Source of the DNA: Moorena bouillonii PNG
Lineage (GTDB): Bacteria > Cyanobacteriota > Cyanobacteriia > Cyanobacteriales > Coleofasciculaceae
Reading direction: 5' to 3'
DNA: 64,000 bases
NCBI RefSeq assembly: GCF_001942495.1
Contig: NZ_MKZS01000001.1
Span: 2,873,665-2,937,664 of the forward strand
Part shown: piece by piece, positions 44,070 through 53,164 of the stretch
Numbering within the stretch: position 1 is the stretch's first letter
Layout of the letters: the number at the start of each line of letters is the position of its first letter
The notes under the pieces: generated by a model
Told to the model about the DNA's origin: nothing
The model's database searches: none
The model's input: the letters and a program-made list of their open reading frames with translations, nothing else
Position numbers and translations under genes: made by a program

Positions 44070-46724
44070 TTAGTTGATGCCTTCACAAAGAGTGCGATCG
44101 CGTTCACTGACATTCCGGTTATACCTTAGATAATCCCCAGCCCAATCGCAACCACGTCGCAGTAGCTCATCTAGACTACTTAGAGCTAGATCGATATTCC
44201 ACAAGATTACAGTTTTATCCTGACTAGCAGTAGCAAGAGTCTTGCCGTCAGGGCTGAAGCTAACACTGTTGATGGCAGCACCACTACTCTGGAGGGTTTG
44301 GAGTAGTTTACCGTCTCTATACCAGAGTTTAACTGTTCCGTCACTACTACCACTGGCAAGTATGGTGATACTGTTGGGTTTGAAACTGACGCTATTGACT
44401 GGACCACTATGTCCCTTGAGAGTTGCCAGTTCATGACCTTGCAAATTCCAGAGTTTAATAGTTTTGTCCAGACTGGCAGTGGCAAGGGTCTGACCGTCAG
44501 AGCTAAAGCTGAGGCTAATCACCGCAGCACTATGCCCCTTGATAGTTTTAGGTTTTTCACCTCTCAAATTCCAGAGTTGTACGGTTCCATCCTTACTAGC
44601 AGTAGCGAGGATTTTGCCATTAGGGCTGAACTTGACACTGTAAACATCATCTTCATGCCCCTGGAGAGTGCGCATTTCTTCTCCCGTCTCTAAATTCCAG
44701 AGTTTTACGGTTCCATCCTTACTAGCAGCAGCAAGAGTTTTTCCATCAGGGCTAAAACTAAAACTATTAAACCACTCCTTACCACTTCGCAAGCTTACTA
44801 TTAGTTGACCCGTTACCAAATCCCAGAGCCGAACATTTCCATCCAAACCAGCACTGGCAAGTGATTTCCCATTAGGGCTGAAACTAAGACTTGTGACTGC
44901 ACCTTGATGTCCTACCAAGGTCATGAGTAGTCTACCGTCTCGTCTCCAAAGCTTAACAGTTCCATCGAAGCTAGCAGTGGCAATTGTGCGACCATCGGGA
45001 CTAAAGCTGACGCTATCAACCGCAGCCTTATGCCCAAATAGGGTTTGGGTTTTGAGATCATACTCCTCAACGCTCCAGAGTCTGACGGTCAAGTCTCTGC
45101 TGGCGGTGGCTAAAATTTTGCCATCGGGACTAAAGCTCATAATTGCAATCCCTCTCTTATGACCCCGCAAGATTTGGAGTTCCTGACCGTCCCGACTCCA
45201 TATTTCAACAGTTCCGTCTAAACTGCCAGTGGCAATTGTCTGACCATCAAGACTGAAGCTAACGCTGTTGATTGTGGCACCAGAACTCTGGAAAGTAAGA
45301 ATTTCCTTTCCTTGAAGATTCCAAAGTCTAACAGCTCCATCCAGACTAGCAGTGGCAAGGGTCTGACCATCAGGGCTAAAACTGATACTTGTAACATCAG
45401 CTTTATGCCCCTTAAAGGTTTGCCCAATTCGGTTGCCTTGTTTGTCCCACAATCTTACTATTCCGTTGCTACTACCACTGGCAATCACCTTACCGTCAGG
45501 ACTGAAACTGAGACTCGTAATACTAGCGTTCTGTATTGCAAAGGGTTGCCCAATTCGGTTGCCTTGTTTGTCCCACAATCTTACTATTCCGCCGCGACTA
45601 CCACTGACAATCACCTGACCGTCCCGGCTGAAACCGATACTTGTAACCTCAGTTTCATGCCCCTGGAGGGTGTGTCGTAATTGACCGTCTATACTCCAAA
45701 GTTTGACGGTGCCATCAGCACTGCCAGTGGCAAGGATTTCACCATCAGGACTAACACTGACGCTATTGACTGTATCTGTATGCCCTGGGAGAACGGTTAG
45801 TATTTCATCATCTCCCCTCCAAAGTTTGACCGTACTATCAGCAATGCTAGTGGCAAGGATTTCACCATCAGGACTGAAAGTGATGCTATTAACCCAACTG
45901 TCATAACCTTCCAAACGATTGCGCTCTCTGACTCCATAAAGGGCTTGCTGTAATGCAGCTAAAGTCTGAGTGCGGGTATTGGTTCCTACTGCGATTGCTG
46001 ACTTAAGTTGTGTTCCTGCCTTTAAAGCTAATATGAGTGGATCAAGTGACTCCCTATGTCTGTTAAATAGGGCTTCTGAGGATTGAGCAAGAGCAAGAGT
46101 CTTTAGTATTTTAACTTGTCTCGCAAATAGTAGTCCGGTCAATAGTATTAATACTACCATACTAATCATTTTTTTGACAACTGATGCTCTAAATCGGCTT
46201 TTTAAAAACGCCTCTTCTAGTCTTAATTTACTTCGTTCCGCATCTTTTCTTGCTAGTCTCTCCTGTTCCAATTCAGTGATTATTAAAGCTCCTGTCGATT
46301 GACGAATAATAGGAACAAGATAGTCGTGTACTAATTGATAGTGCGCAGTCGAAAATTCTGGCAAAAGTAAAACCAATCCTGAGTTTACGAAGATCTCTAA
46401 TATTAAATCTAGGTTTTCTGTCTCTCCTACTCCTAGATCCAATAAACCCGATCCTAACTCTGCCCTAGACTTGAGTGGTCGAGTGTTATTTTTATCTGTT
46501 AGGAGGTATAAAACTAGTCTGGCGTCACTTTCATTCCAATAACCACAGTCTTTAACAACTCCAGCTAAAAATCGCTCCAATAGCTTCTGTTTAGAACCGA
46601 TTTTTTCATACTCAACCAGTTTATAAATTTTATCTTCTTGCAATTGTAATCCCACAATCTGTAACTCAATGGGACGAACTTCACCCAGCTCTACCGCTAA
46701 ATCATTAACAAGTTTATTAATCAA
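44070..46724 (-). CDS. STAND/WD40 protein, C-terminal part after in-frame UGA
   Basis: The sequence from 46871 downward continues in the same frame as the ORF at 46872-48860; the two are parted only by one TGA (46872-46874). It starts with the rest of the ATPase arm (LTNKPQFYLETALINKLV upstream of the first ATG, then AVELGEVRPIELQIVG), a membrane-like segment (KMISMVVLILLTGLLFARQ), and 14 WD40 units. Relatives are single proteins reading through this point. The first ATG (46724) would give an 884-residue fragment without the P-loop. Confidence 0.85.
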   Translation of the reverse strand: MINKLVNDLAVELGEVRPIELQIVGLQLQEDKIYKLVEYEKIGSKQKLLERFLAGVVKDCGYWNESDARLVLYLLTDKNNTRPLKSRAELGSGLLDLGVGETENLDLILEIFVNSGLVLLLPEFSTAHYQLVHDYLVPIIRQSTGALIITELEQERLARKDAERSKLRLEEAFLKSRFRASVVKKMISMVVLILLTGLLFARQVKILKTLALAQSSEALFNRHRESLDPLILALKAGTQLKSAIAVGTNTRTQTLAALQQALYGVRERNRLEGYDSWVNSITFSPDGEILATSIADSTVKLWRGDDEILTVLPGHTDTVNSVSVSPDGEILATGSADGTVKLWSIDGQLRHTLQGHETEVTSIGFSRDGQVIVSGSRGGIVRLWDKQGNRIGQPFAIQNASITSLSFSPDGKVIASGSSNGIVRLWDKQGNRIGQTFKGHKADVTSISFSPDGQTLATASLDGAVRLWNLQGKEILTFQSSGATINSVSFSLDGQTIATGSLDGTVEIWSRDGQELQILRGHKRGIAIMSFSPDGKILATASRDLTVRLWSVEEYDLKTQTLFGHKAAVDSVSFSPDGRTIATASFDGTVKLWRRDGRLLMTLVGHQGAVTSLSFSPNGKSLASAGLDGNVRLWDLVTGQLIVSLRSGKEWFNSFSFSPDGKTLAAASKDGTVKLWNLETGEEMRTLQGHEDDVYSVKFSPNGKILATASKDGTVQLWNLRGEKPKTIKGHSAAVISLSFSSDGQTLATASLDKTIKLWNLQGHELATLKGHSGPVNSVSFKPNSITILASGSSDGTVKLWYRDGKLLQTLQSSGAAINSVSFSPDGKTLATASQDKTVILWNIDLALSSLDELLRRGCDWAGDYLRYNRNVSERDRTLCEGIN

Positions 46725-46871
46725 AGCAGTTTCTAAATAAAACTGAGGTTTATTTGTTAGTTTTTTTATAAAGTTAACACTATCTTTTATAGAAAAATTT
46801 TCTAAATAATAAAGAATATCTTGGCTTAATATGTAATTGATAGTATCTATTTTGTGTGAACGTTGAAATTT

Positions 46872-48860
46872 TCATAGATAGTGTAGATAGTCTTCCCTTA
46901 ATGACAAAAGAACTTGAGTATAAGGAATATCGTCAATTGCTGTTTTTAATAATCTCAATAAAAGATTACGTTCGACTCTATCTGGGAGATCCGAAAATAA
47001 TTCTTCAAACTGATCAAAAATTAAAACTGTTAGTAAGTTTCGGTCACCATTTTCTTGCAACTGTTGCAAGATGCTAGTTACTGAATCTGCTTCAACAGAA
47101 AGACTAAGCCCTCTTGCTTTTAGTGAATTAACCAATAACTCGCCCAACTGCCTAACCCAGTCAGTATAGACTCCTATGGCAATTGGCAATACATCTCGTT
47201 GACCAATAGCTCTTTGCTTGAGAATTGGAACTAATCCTGCATAGATTAAGGAACTTTTACCAACTCCAGATGGTCCATGAATAACAGTTAATTTACAATT
47301 AGTATTGCCAATTCTTTCCACCAAATTATTGATATCTCGTTGTCTGCCAGAAGCGATGATTTCGTCTGCAACCATTTCAGGCTGCTCAAGGTCTGGAAGT
47401 TGAGACTTAGTTCTCCTTCGTTTTGGCTCTAATCTCCCTGTACCAATAAAGGCTCGCAAGCCAAACTGTTGCTCAATGGATATTCGTTCTTGTTTAACTC
47501 TAAAAGCAGCTATATAGTCACCCTTTTCAAGGTATAATTCTCGCCAGCTTGCCAAAATCCTAATATAAAGCTCTGGAGCATAATGGGGTTTAGTTGCTGC
47601 TTTAGCTCTTTCGAAATACTTGATACTGTCTTGATACTTACAAAGACCTTTCTCTGCTATTGCTAATAAGAGCAAATACCAAGCTTTATCAAAAGATTGC
47701 ATCCGATCTAATTTTGCTTTCTGCTCCGATGAAGTGACTGTTGATTCAGCCGACAAACTAGTTTTCAGGATGGAGAGTGCTTGGTCTGCTAATGCCTTAG
47801 CTTCAGTCCAAGCTAATTTATCTAAAGCGACCTCGGCTAGAAAACCATAATCTTTCGCTAACTCAATTGACTTACCATTGGCACTATGGAGTGTTAGAGA
47901 CCTTTGGGCTAAGGTTTCCAAGTCTTGCCATCGTTGTAAGCGTTGCAAGACTCTGGCAAATTGAGTAATAAATCGGTTAGCTAAATCCTGATCAGATATC
48001 TGAGCTAAACTATCAATACATTGCTCAAATAATTTTTTTCCTTCAGTTGTTCCATCATAAGCACACAAGCCGATATGAAATAAAACCATCCCTTGCCAAT
48101 CCCAGTAGGTTAGTTTTTGCCATATACCTAAGCTTTTATGAAAGTAACGTAAGGATTGTTCAAACTGTTTTTTAGCATAGTAATTGCGACCTATCATGAA
48201 GTAAAAACTAGCGTCTAACTCTGGCTCTATTTCCTGGTTATGATGGTGTAAATCTTGCCAAGCTGACTCAAATTCTGATAGATCATCTATCCCCCGATTC
48301 AGCTCATACAAAAATTTGTCAGGATCAGAGTCTGGAAAGGTAGCCAAGATATCCTTAGCTTTTTGAGAGAGAGTATAGATTAATTCATAAGATAAGGAAT
48401 CAGGAGGGGTTTGAAACTCCCTAGTTGTGCCCCAACTCTCCAAATCAGGAGCAACCCGAACCAATTTGGTTTGAACCTGATCATTAATCCACAGCACTAG
48501 GGGGAAATGGAAATTTTTCCGAAACTCTTCCCGCACTTGGTTAGTAGCAGCCAGCAAGCTATCAATATCATCAACAGCCTCTAAGCCAAAGACCATCACA
48601 GCCCCTGGCTGCTGATTTCCTAATTCCTGCCGAATCTTTCTATACAGTCTGCTATCAGACTTTTTCAGCACAACCTCGCGGATTTGAACAGGACAGGTTT
48701 CTCGGAGCCCCTCAGTCATTTGCTGCTGTACATAGGTATAGTTACAGTGTGCAAAAATCAGTGAAAATTGCCCCTGAGAAGCTTCAATTGCCCAAGCCAA
48801 TCTTTGCAACGCACGCTCGTTGTAGGCAGCAACCTCTTTGGCTCGATCGGAGATACTCAT
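46872..48860 (-). CDS. STAND ATPase with TPR region, truncated by UGA
   Basis: The protein has 662 residues from the ATG at 48860; the longer frame upstream is repeat DNA. Residues 1-210 resemble an N-terminal domain of predicted STAND partners (SLIFAHCNYTYVQQQM). About 215-490 are TPR-like helices (SFYFMIGRNYYAKKQFEQSLRYF). A P-loop follows near 525 (HGPSGVGKSS) with Walker B VLIFDQFEELF. The frame ends LREDYLHYL at a UGA where relatives have a leucine codon. It is probably a nonsense mutation of a single large gene (44070-48860). A partner ATPase gene lies 295 bp upstream. Confidence 0.85.
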   Translation of the reverse strand: MSISDRAKEVAAYNERALQRLAWAIEASQGQFSLIFAHCNYTYVQQQMTEGLRETCPVQIREVVLKKSDSRLYRKIRQELGNQQPGAVMVFGLEAVDDIDSLLAATNQVREEFRKNFHFPLVLWINDQVQTKLVRVAPDLESWGTTREFQTPPDSLSYELIYTLSQKAKDILATFPDSDPDKFLYELNRGIDDLSEFESAWQDLHHHNQEIEPELDASFYFMIGRNYYAKKQFEQSLRYFHKSLGIWQKLTYWDWQGMVLFHIGLCAYDGTTEGKKLFEQCIDSLAQISDQDLANRFITQFARVLQRLQRWQDLETLAQRSLTLHSANGKSIELAKDYGFLAEVALDKLAWTEAKALADQALSILKTSLSAESTVTSSEQKAKLDRMQSFDKAWYLLLLAIAEKGLCKYQDSIKYFERAKAATKPHYAPELYIRILASWRELYLEKGDYIAAFRVKQERISIEQQFGLRAFIGTGRLEPKRRRTKSQLPDLEQPEMVADEIIASGRQRDINNLVERIGNTNCKLTVIHGPSGVGKSSLIYAGLVPILKQRAIGQRDVLPIAIGVYTDWVRQLGELLVNSLKARGLSLSVEADSVTSILQQLQENGDRNLLTVLIFDQFEELFSDLPDRVERNLLLRLLKTAIDDIPYTQVLLSLREDYLHYL

Positions 48861-48892
48861 ATATAGCAAAGGGAACAGCGGATCTGGGAACA

Positions 48893-49100
48893 GGTGCGTA
48901 GGGTGCGTTAGGGGCGGGCTTGCTATCATGTTCAACCTCAAGACCCTGGTTGAGACAGCCCGCCCCGTAACGCACCACCCAAGGGCGAGCCCTTATTTTT
49001 CGCTTCGTAGCCAGCGTTGGGATAGTCCGTCCGAAAATTGTAACAGGCAAGATGCCCGTTCCACCCACCGGTTCAAACAGCAAAAATGAGATGCACCGGA
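48893..49100 (+). repeat. GTGCGTTAGGG...ATGCACC element, second copy
   Basis: The box order is the same as in 18297-18512: GCGTAGGGTGCGTTAGGG, GTTGAGACAGCCCG, CCGTAACGCACCACC, GGGATAGTCCGTC, then CAAACAGCAAAAATGAGATGC. It lies between the partner ATPase gene and the STAND gene, so it separates two genes that may be an operon. Confidence 0.65.
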
Positions 49101-49153
49101 TTAGTTTGCCCACCGGACTTTAATTGGTATTTTTTTTACACGCAAGTCCCTAA
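49101..49153 (-). repeat. GGGACTTGC...GGTGGGCAAACT repeat, second copy
   Basis: The reverse complement matches 34239-34292. Together with the preceding element it makes up the whole gap between the ATPase and STAND genes. Confidence 0.65.
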
Positions 49154-49155
49154 CA

Positions 49156-50454
49156 TCAAACTAGTTCTTTCGCTTCTGCCAAAATCGGATTAACATCAAA
49201 CCAAGGTTCATCTTGATCATAATACTCATAAACAAAGCGACTGCGGATTAAAATTTGATATCCATCATCTCTAGTCACTTTCTTGTCCTTAGCTACTTTA
49301 CCCAGTAAGTCCCACTCATCATCAGTGATCGCTAACACAAGTTTATGACGCTGAGCCTTAATCATACGTTCTAGAACATGGCGGGAAAGGGGTAGTTTTC
49401 CTTCCTCCATGATCCATTCACGGAGAAACCGAAGCAAATTCCGCACATGACCGCCACTAGCACCACATAAACGGTCTAAGGTTTCAGGACTGTCAAAAAT
49501 TGCTGTAATTTTAGTCAGACGCTGGTTTGGCTCTAAATCTGGGAATGCTCTTGCTAGCACCATCTGTCGCAGCAGTGCCATTCCTTCTTCATGTTTACTA
49601 CCGTTGCGTAAATGCACAGGTACCATTGGCAGGACTTTGGGGTCCGTCATAAACCGTTCAGTCACCATCCCAAAGTCATTGGAAAACCGCAGTGACAGTG
49701 GAATAGTGTAAACCACGTGACAGCCCAGTCCCCGCAACTGTGCCCCTCGATCCGCAAACAAATATTCTGGCTGAAGACGACCAAAAGGCTTTTGAATAGA
49801 ATCTACTCGGTCAAGATTATCAACAATAACTACTAGTCCCTTTTTGCCGGTCTGTTTCAATTTCTTGATAGCAGGCTCCAGCACTTCTTGATTAATTGCC
49901 TCAATAAGTCCATTTGTTCGAGGCTCTAGATATCCTCTCAACTTATCCCGCTGCTTAGGGCTAGCTTTCCCTTGACTGGTAATGGTGGCAATGCATACAG
50001 AGAATTTTACATCCGATAGCTCTATCGGTGTTGTTAAGATATCTTTGACTTCACCGAATAACCTCTGAAAGTACCCTGGTTGAAGGCTAATGCCAGCACT
50101 TTCCAGACTTTCACTGACTCGACGGGCGATCGCCAGTAAAATATCGCTAATATCAACATCGCTCATTTCCAAGTCTTGATCGGACTCGAAGTAAACCACA
50201 TGAAATCCTGACCGTTCTAAATCCAGCTTTAACCTGAGCAACTCCGTAGACTTGCCGCAGCCAATATGCCCAGTAAACAGTTCACAAGTAGGCTGATTAG
50301 GTGAAAAGATAGCAATTTTTTTTCTAAGTTTTTCAATAATCTGACCACCGCGTACTGAAGAGAAATCAATGTAATACTTGCGATCCTCTTCATTGTCCAC
50401 CGCTAAGGTTTTACTGGGGTTGGTAGCTCGGTAAAACGTTTGTAAATCGGTCAT
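49156..50454 (-). CDS. P-loop AAA-type ATPase, partner of STAND gene
   Basis: This 432-residue protein has Walker A FTGHIGCGKSTELL (about 65) and Walker B LVVIVDNLDRVD (about 222), with a sensor-like region (CHVVYTIPLSL) and a C-terminal winged-helix part (HVLERMIKAQRHKL). It resembles ORC/Cdc6-like ATPases rather than transport ATPases. The residues SGGHVRNLLRFLREW fit sensor 2. It sits just upstream of a STAND/TPR/WD40 gene on the same strand. The pairing suggests a two-ATPase switch, which is inference. Confidence 0.8.
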   Translation of the reverse strand: MTDLQTFYRATNPSKTLAVDNEEDRKYYIDFSSVRGGQIIEKLRKKIAIFSPNQPTCELFTGHIGCGKSTELLRLKLDLERSGFHVVYFESDQDLEMSDVDISDILLAIARRVSESLESAGISLQPGYFQRLFGEVKDILTTPIELSDVKFSVCIATITSQGKASPKQRDKLRGYLEPRTNGLIEAINQEVLEPAIKKLKQTGKKGLVVIVDNLDRVDSIQKPFGRLQPEYLFADRGAQLRGLGCHVVYTIPLSLRFSNDFGMVTERFMTDPKVLPMVPVHLRNGSKHEEGMALLRQMVLARAFPDLEPNQRLTKITAIFDSPETLDRLCGASGGHVRNLLRFLREWIMEEGKLPLSRHVLERMIKAQRHKLVLAITDDEWDLLGKVAKDKKVTRDDGYQILIRSRFVYEYYDQDEPWFDVNPILAEAKELV

Positions 50455-50863
50455 TTTTATATTGGTAGAGTTTTTTACCTATTCTGTACCAAGCTGCGGT
50501 TGGAACATAGAACGGTTCATCCGAGCTGGCTTTATGCACCCACTCTATTTTAGATCATTTTCGGTTGAACATTTATAAATACTAGATCATAGGGAACAGG
50601 GAACAGGGAATAGGGAAGAGTAGGAAAGAAATCCGATGAGTTTTTGGGATGATGCTAAATAAGTATTAATTTTAAGGGTCAGTTTTTAAAAACTGAATAC
50701 AGTTTTTTTGAGTAAAAAAATAACTAATTATCAGCTATAATAATTATGAGTTACAGATAATTTTCTCCTACTCCCTACTCCCTACTCCCTACTCCCTACT
50801 CCCTATTCCCTATTCCCTACTCCCTACTCCCTACTCCCTTTCCTATAGTCTTTAGAGTGCTCC
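50455..50863. repeat. Repeat gap with CTCCCTA array
   Basis: GGGAACA heptamers (50590-50617) and about eleven CTCCCTA/CTATTCC heptamers (50768-50840) lie here. A 150-bp AT-rich part between them holds the likely promoter of the next gene. I see no gene. Confidence 0.65.
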
Positions 50864-51889
50864 ATGACCAGAAACGTCCATGACCAATTTGCCAAACAAT
50901 GTCTTAAAGAACTCCTCGACCCCCTGGGGAAAGTAGAAACCAGCTGGAAAGTGCCTGGGGAAGTTCAAGAAATTGATGTTTACTTTTTGCCATCTCAGCC
51001 ACTAACCACCAATGGACAAAGCCTGGGATTACTCGGAAAACTGGCCACAACTCCTGCCATATTTGAACCGTTCCGCAACCCAGTCAGTAAATTTGAAGTG
51101 CTCACTTGTATCGGTAAACTGATTCAGGTTCATGGTCAAGTTTTCCGTCAGGCTAAGCGAACTAATGCCCAAGTTAGGGTGATAGAACTGCCTCGTTTAT
51201 GGATTCTCTCCCCAACCGCTTCCGAAGAGTTTTTAGAAAGCTTCAATTTCCAAGCAGATCTAGTTAATTATCCCAGGGGGATGTACTTTCTGGGGAAATC
51301 CTTGTATACGGCCATTGTGGCGATTCACCAACTACCAGTGACCCCGGAAACCTTATGGTTGAGAATTCTTGGTAGAGGTAGAGTGCAACAGCAAGCGATT
51401 GAAGAGTTGAAATCCCTACCGAACGGGAGTCAGCACAAAGACAATATCCTAGAATTAGTATATGACATGCTCGCCATCTTAGAGGCACGTATCAAACAAA
51501 ATCAAAACCTTGAGGAAGATGACCGGGAGTTAATCATGCAATTATCTCAGATATATCAACAACGACTGGAATTGGCTACCGAGCTTGGCAGACAAGAGGG
51601 AATAGTGCAAGGTAAACAAGAAGGAATAGTGCAAGGTAAACAAGAAGGACTAGTCGAGGGCAAACAAGAAGGACTAGTCGAGGGCAAACAAGAAGGACTA
51701 GTCCAAGGTAGGCAAAACGAACGTCGTAGTATGGTCACCTACTTATTGCGTAGCCGTTTTGGTGAACTAGACCAGGAACTGCTGGCAATCATTGAGCCAT
51801 TGATGGCACTCTCTCCAGAAGAATTTACCCCCCTACTATTACAATTGTCTCGACTAGAATTATTGACTCGATTTGGAGAGCAAACATAG
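50864..51889 (+). CDS. Rpn-like PD-(D/E)XK protein with 8-residue repeats
   Basis: This 341-residue protein begins NVHDQFAKQCLKELLDPLG and has EIDVYFLPSQP, typical of cyanobacterial Rpn/YhgA-like nuclease relatives. The EIDVYF Asp is the fold's conserved acid, but a clear E-x-K/Q is not visible, so activity is doubtful. Residues about 245-285 are four to five copies of an 8-residue unit (GIVQGKQE / GLVEGKQE), coded by a 24-bp tandem repeat. The C-terminus (EEFTPLLLQLSRLELL) is helical. Confidence 0.7.
   Translation: MTRNVHDQFAKQCLKELLDPLGKVETSWKVPGEVQEIDVYFLPSQPLTTNGQSLGLLGKLATTPAIFEPFRNPVSKFEVLTCIGKLIQVHGQVFRQAKRTNAQVRVIELPRLWILSPTASEEFLESFNFQADLVNYPRGMYFLGKSLYTAIVAIHQLPVTPETLWLRILGRGRVQQQAIEELKSLPNGSQHKDNILELVYDMLAILEARIKQNQNLEEDDRELIMQLSQIYQQRLELATELGRQEGIVQGKQEGIVQGKQEGLVEGKQEGLVEGKQEGLVQGRQNERRSMVTYLLRSRFGELDQELLAIIEPLMALSPEEFTPLLLQLSRLELLTRFGEQT
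51597..51714 (+). repeat. 24-bp coding tandem repeat
   Basis: This unit of the form GGAATAGTGCAAGGTAAACA plus AGAA varies between GTGCAAGG and GTCGAGGG types. It keeps the frame, so copy-number changes alter protein length by eight residues. Confidence 0.8.
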
Positions 51890-52054
51890 TCGCGCTTGGG
51901 TCTTGGCAAGAGGCAAGAGGCAAGAGGCAAGAGGCAAGAAAATAGATAGGAATTTTGGCTAATGGCAATAACGGTCACCCTTGTCTTGAGTCAGCGCGGC
52001 ACTGCATCGCTTTTTCTAATTCATTCGGAAATGCTATTTTAATTTTAAAACGTC
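51890..52054. repeat. GGCAAGA heptamers
   Basis: Five GGCAAGA heptamers (51906-51938) are followed by a degenerate GCGCGGCACTGCATCGC segment (51992-52008) that resembles one arm of the 46-bp element. No gene. Confidence 0.55.
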
Positions 52055-52282
52055 ATGTCAACAAAGTATCGCAGCGTAGTTTATGCTTGGAAGGGAAGAG
52101 GCTGGACTCAAGAAATTAAATGGCTTCGTATAGAAGGTGAAGAACGTCCTGAATGGAAGGACCAACTGTGGGTAAATTTCTTAACCCACATGGCTCAAGA
52201 GAAATGGGAACTTGTTTCAACAGCACCCCTAGGAGGTGGTGAAGGTTCAGTTTATGGAATTGTTGCCTACTTTCGGCAGTAA
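52055..52282 (+). CDS. Small hypothetical protein, DUF4177-like
   Basis: The protein has 75 residues. The pattern MAQEKWELVSTAPLGGGEGSVYGIVAYFRQ, with a W-E-L core and a late Y-F strand, resembles DUF4177-type proteins of unknown function. There is no signal or membrane part. Reading direction and composition look real. Confidence 0.6.
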   Translation: MSTKYRSVVYAWKGRGWTQEIKWLRIEGEERPEWKDQLWVNFLTHMAQEKWELVSTAPLGGGEGSVYGIVAYFRQ

Positions 52283-52346
52283 AATTGGGTTGAACAGACT
52301 AAAAAATCCCAGTTTAACTAAAAACTATAGCCGTTTAAGTTGAGAG

Positions 52347-52985
52347 TTAATCTAGAAGCGCTATAGCTTTAATAACTTGTAGTAATTTAATCGATGACTC
52401 CGATTCCATCAGGTTTAATACTGGCATCAACTGATAAATCGGAGGATTGCCAGCTTGGATATAAATAAACTGATAAATGTATCCGTTAGTCGATAGTCCC
52501 CAAACTGAGTCTTGATGGTCTAAACTCTTATAGGCATAGGTCAGTAATTGAGGTAACCCAACGGATACGTCAGCACTACTGTTTTTAGTTTCGATAACTA
52601 AGACCCAAAACGATACTTTATCTACTGTCTGTTGAGCTTTGTTAATTGCTAGAATATCTAGTCTACCAGTAATTTTGGTATCCTGGTCTTGAATATCAAT
52701 ATCAGAAATCCCTTCTTCCAAGGAAATCTTTATTGGAGAGCGATAGAAGCCAGCTAATCGCAGTAAGGGAAAAACAGTTAGGGCTTTTACCAGTCCTTCA
52801 GATACTTTACCCGCGATCAAGTAATTATCAAAATCAGTCCGAATTTGTTCCAACTCCCGTTGCTCAAATTCAGTGATAGTGTCTAGGGATAACCGGGAAG
52901 TTAATGAACTATTGTATTGCCGTTGAAAGCCAAAGGTATGATGCACATCTTCTAGAGATAGGTGACTAGCTTGTAGAATTATCAT
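52347..52985 (-). CDS. PD-(D/E)XK nuclease-like protein
   Basis: The 212-residue protein has ITGRLDILAIN and FWVLVIETKNS, giving the D...E-x-K pattern of restriction-type nucleases, then GLPQLLTYAYKSL. It is similar to stand-alone proteins annotated as type I restriction R-subunit relatives in cyanobacteria. No methylase or specificity gene is adjacent, so it may not belong to a restriction system. The substrate is unknown. Confidence 0.65.
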   Translation of the reverse strand: MIILQASHLSLEDVHHTFGFQRQYNSSLTSRLSLDTITEFEQRELEQIRTDFDNYLIAGKVSEGLVKALTVFPLLRLAGFYRSPIKISLEEGISDIDIQDQDTKITGRLDILAINKAQQTVDKVSFWVLVIETKNSSADVSVGLPQLLTYAYKSLDHQDSVWGLSTNGYIYQFIYIQAGNPPIYQLMPVLNLMESESSIKLLQVIKAIALLD

Positions 52986-53164
52986 AGGTTTATAGGATTA
53001 TGATAGGTTGATAGGGATCCGTGTAGGAATTCTAAAAATTCTTGATCCCATATTCCCAGGGCGTGCCCTTGACCCGTAATTCAATTCGCCACGGGTCGCA
53101 CCGCTCCCTACTCCCTACTCCCTACTCCCTACTCCCTTTCCTATAGTTATATCAGTTACCAATG

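Noticed and set aside
43678-44077. ORFs with SLVNEPL and LRGSFTR repeats on opposite strands
   Set aside because: Both come from the 21-bp tandem array, whose period is a multiple of three.
52347-52985. Type I restriction system
   Set aside because: Only a PD-(D/E)XK-like protein is present. No methylase, specificity or helicase gene lies nearby.
53020-53070. Possible promoter or riboswitch in the GTAGGAATT...CCATATTCC segment
   Set aside because: The same segment recurs near 5840 and 55165 next to unrelated genes, so it is a dispersed repeat and not a specific control element.
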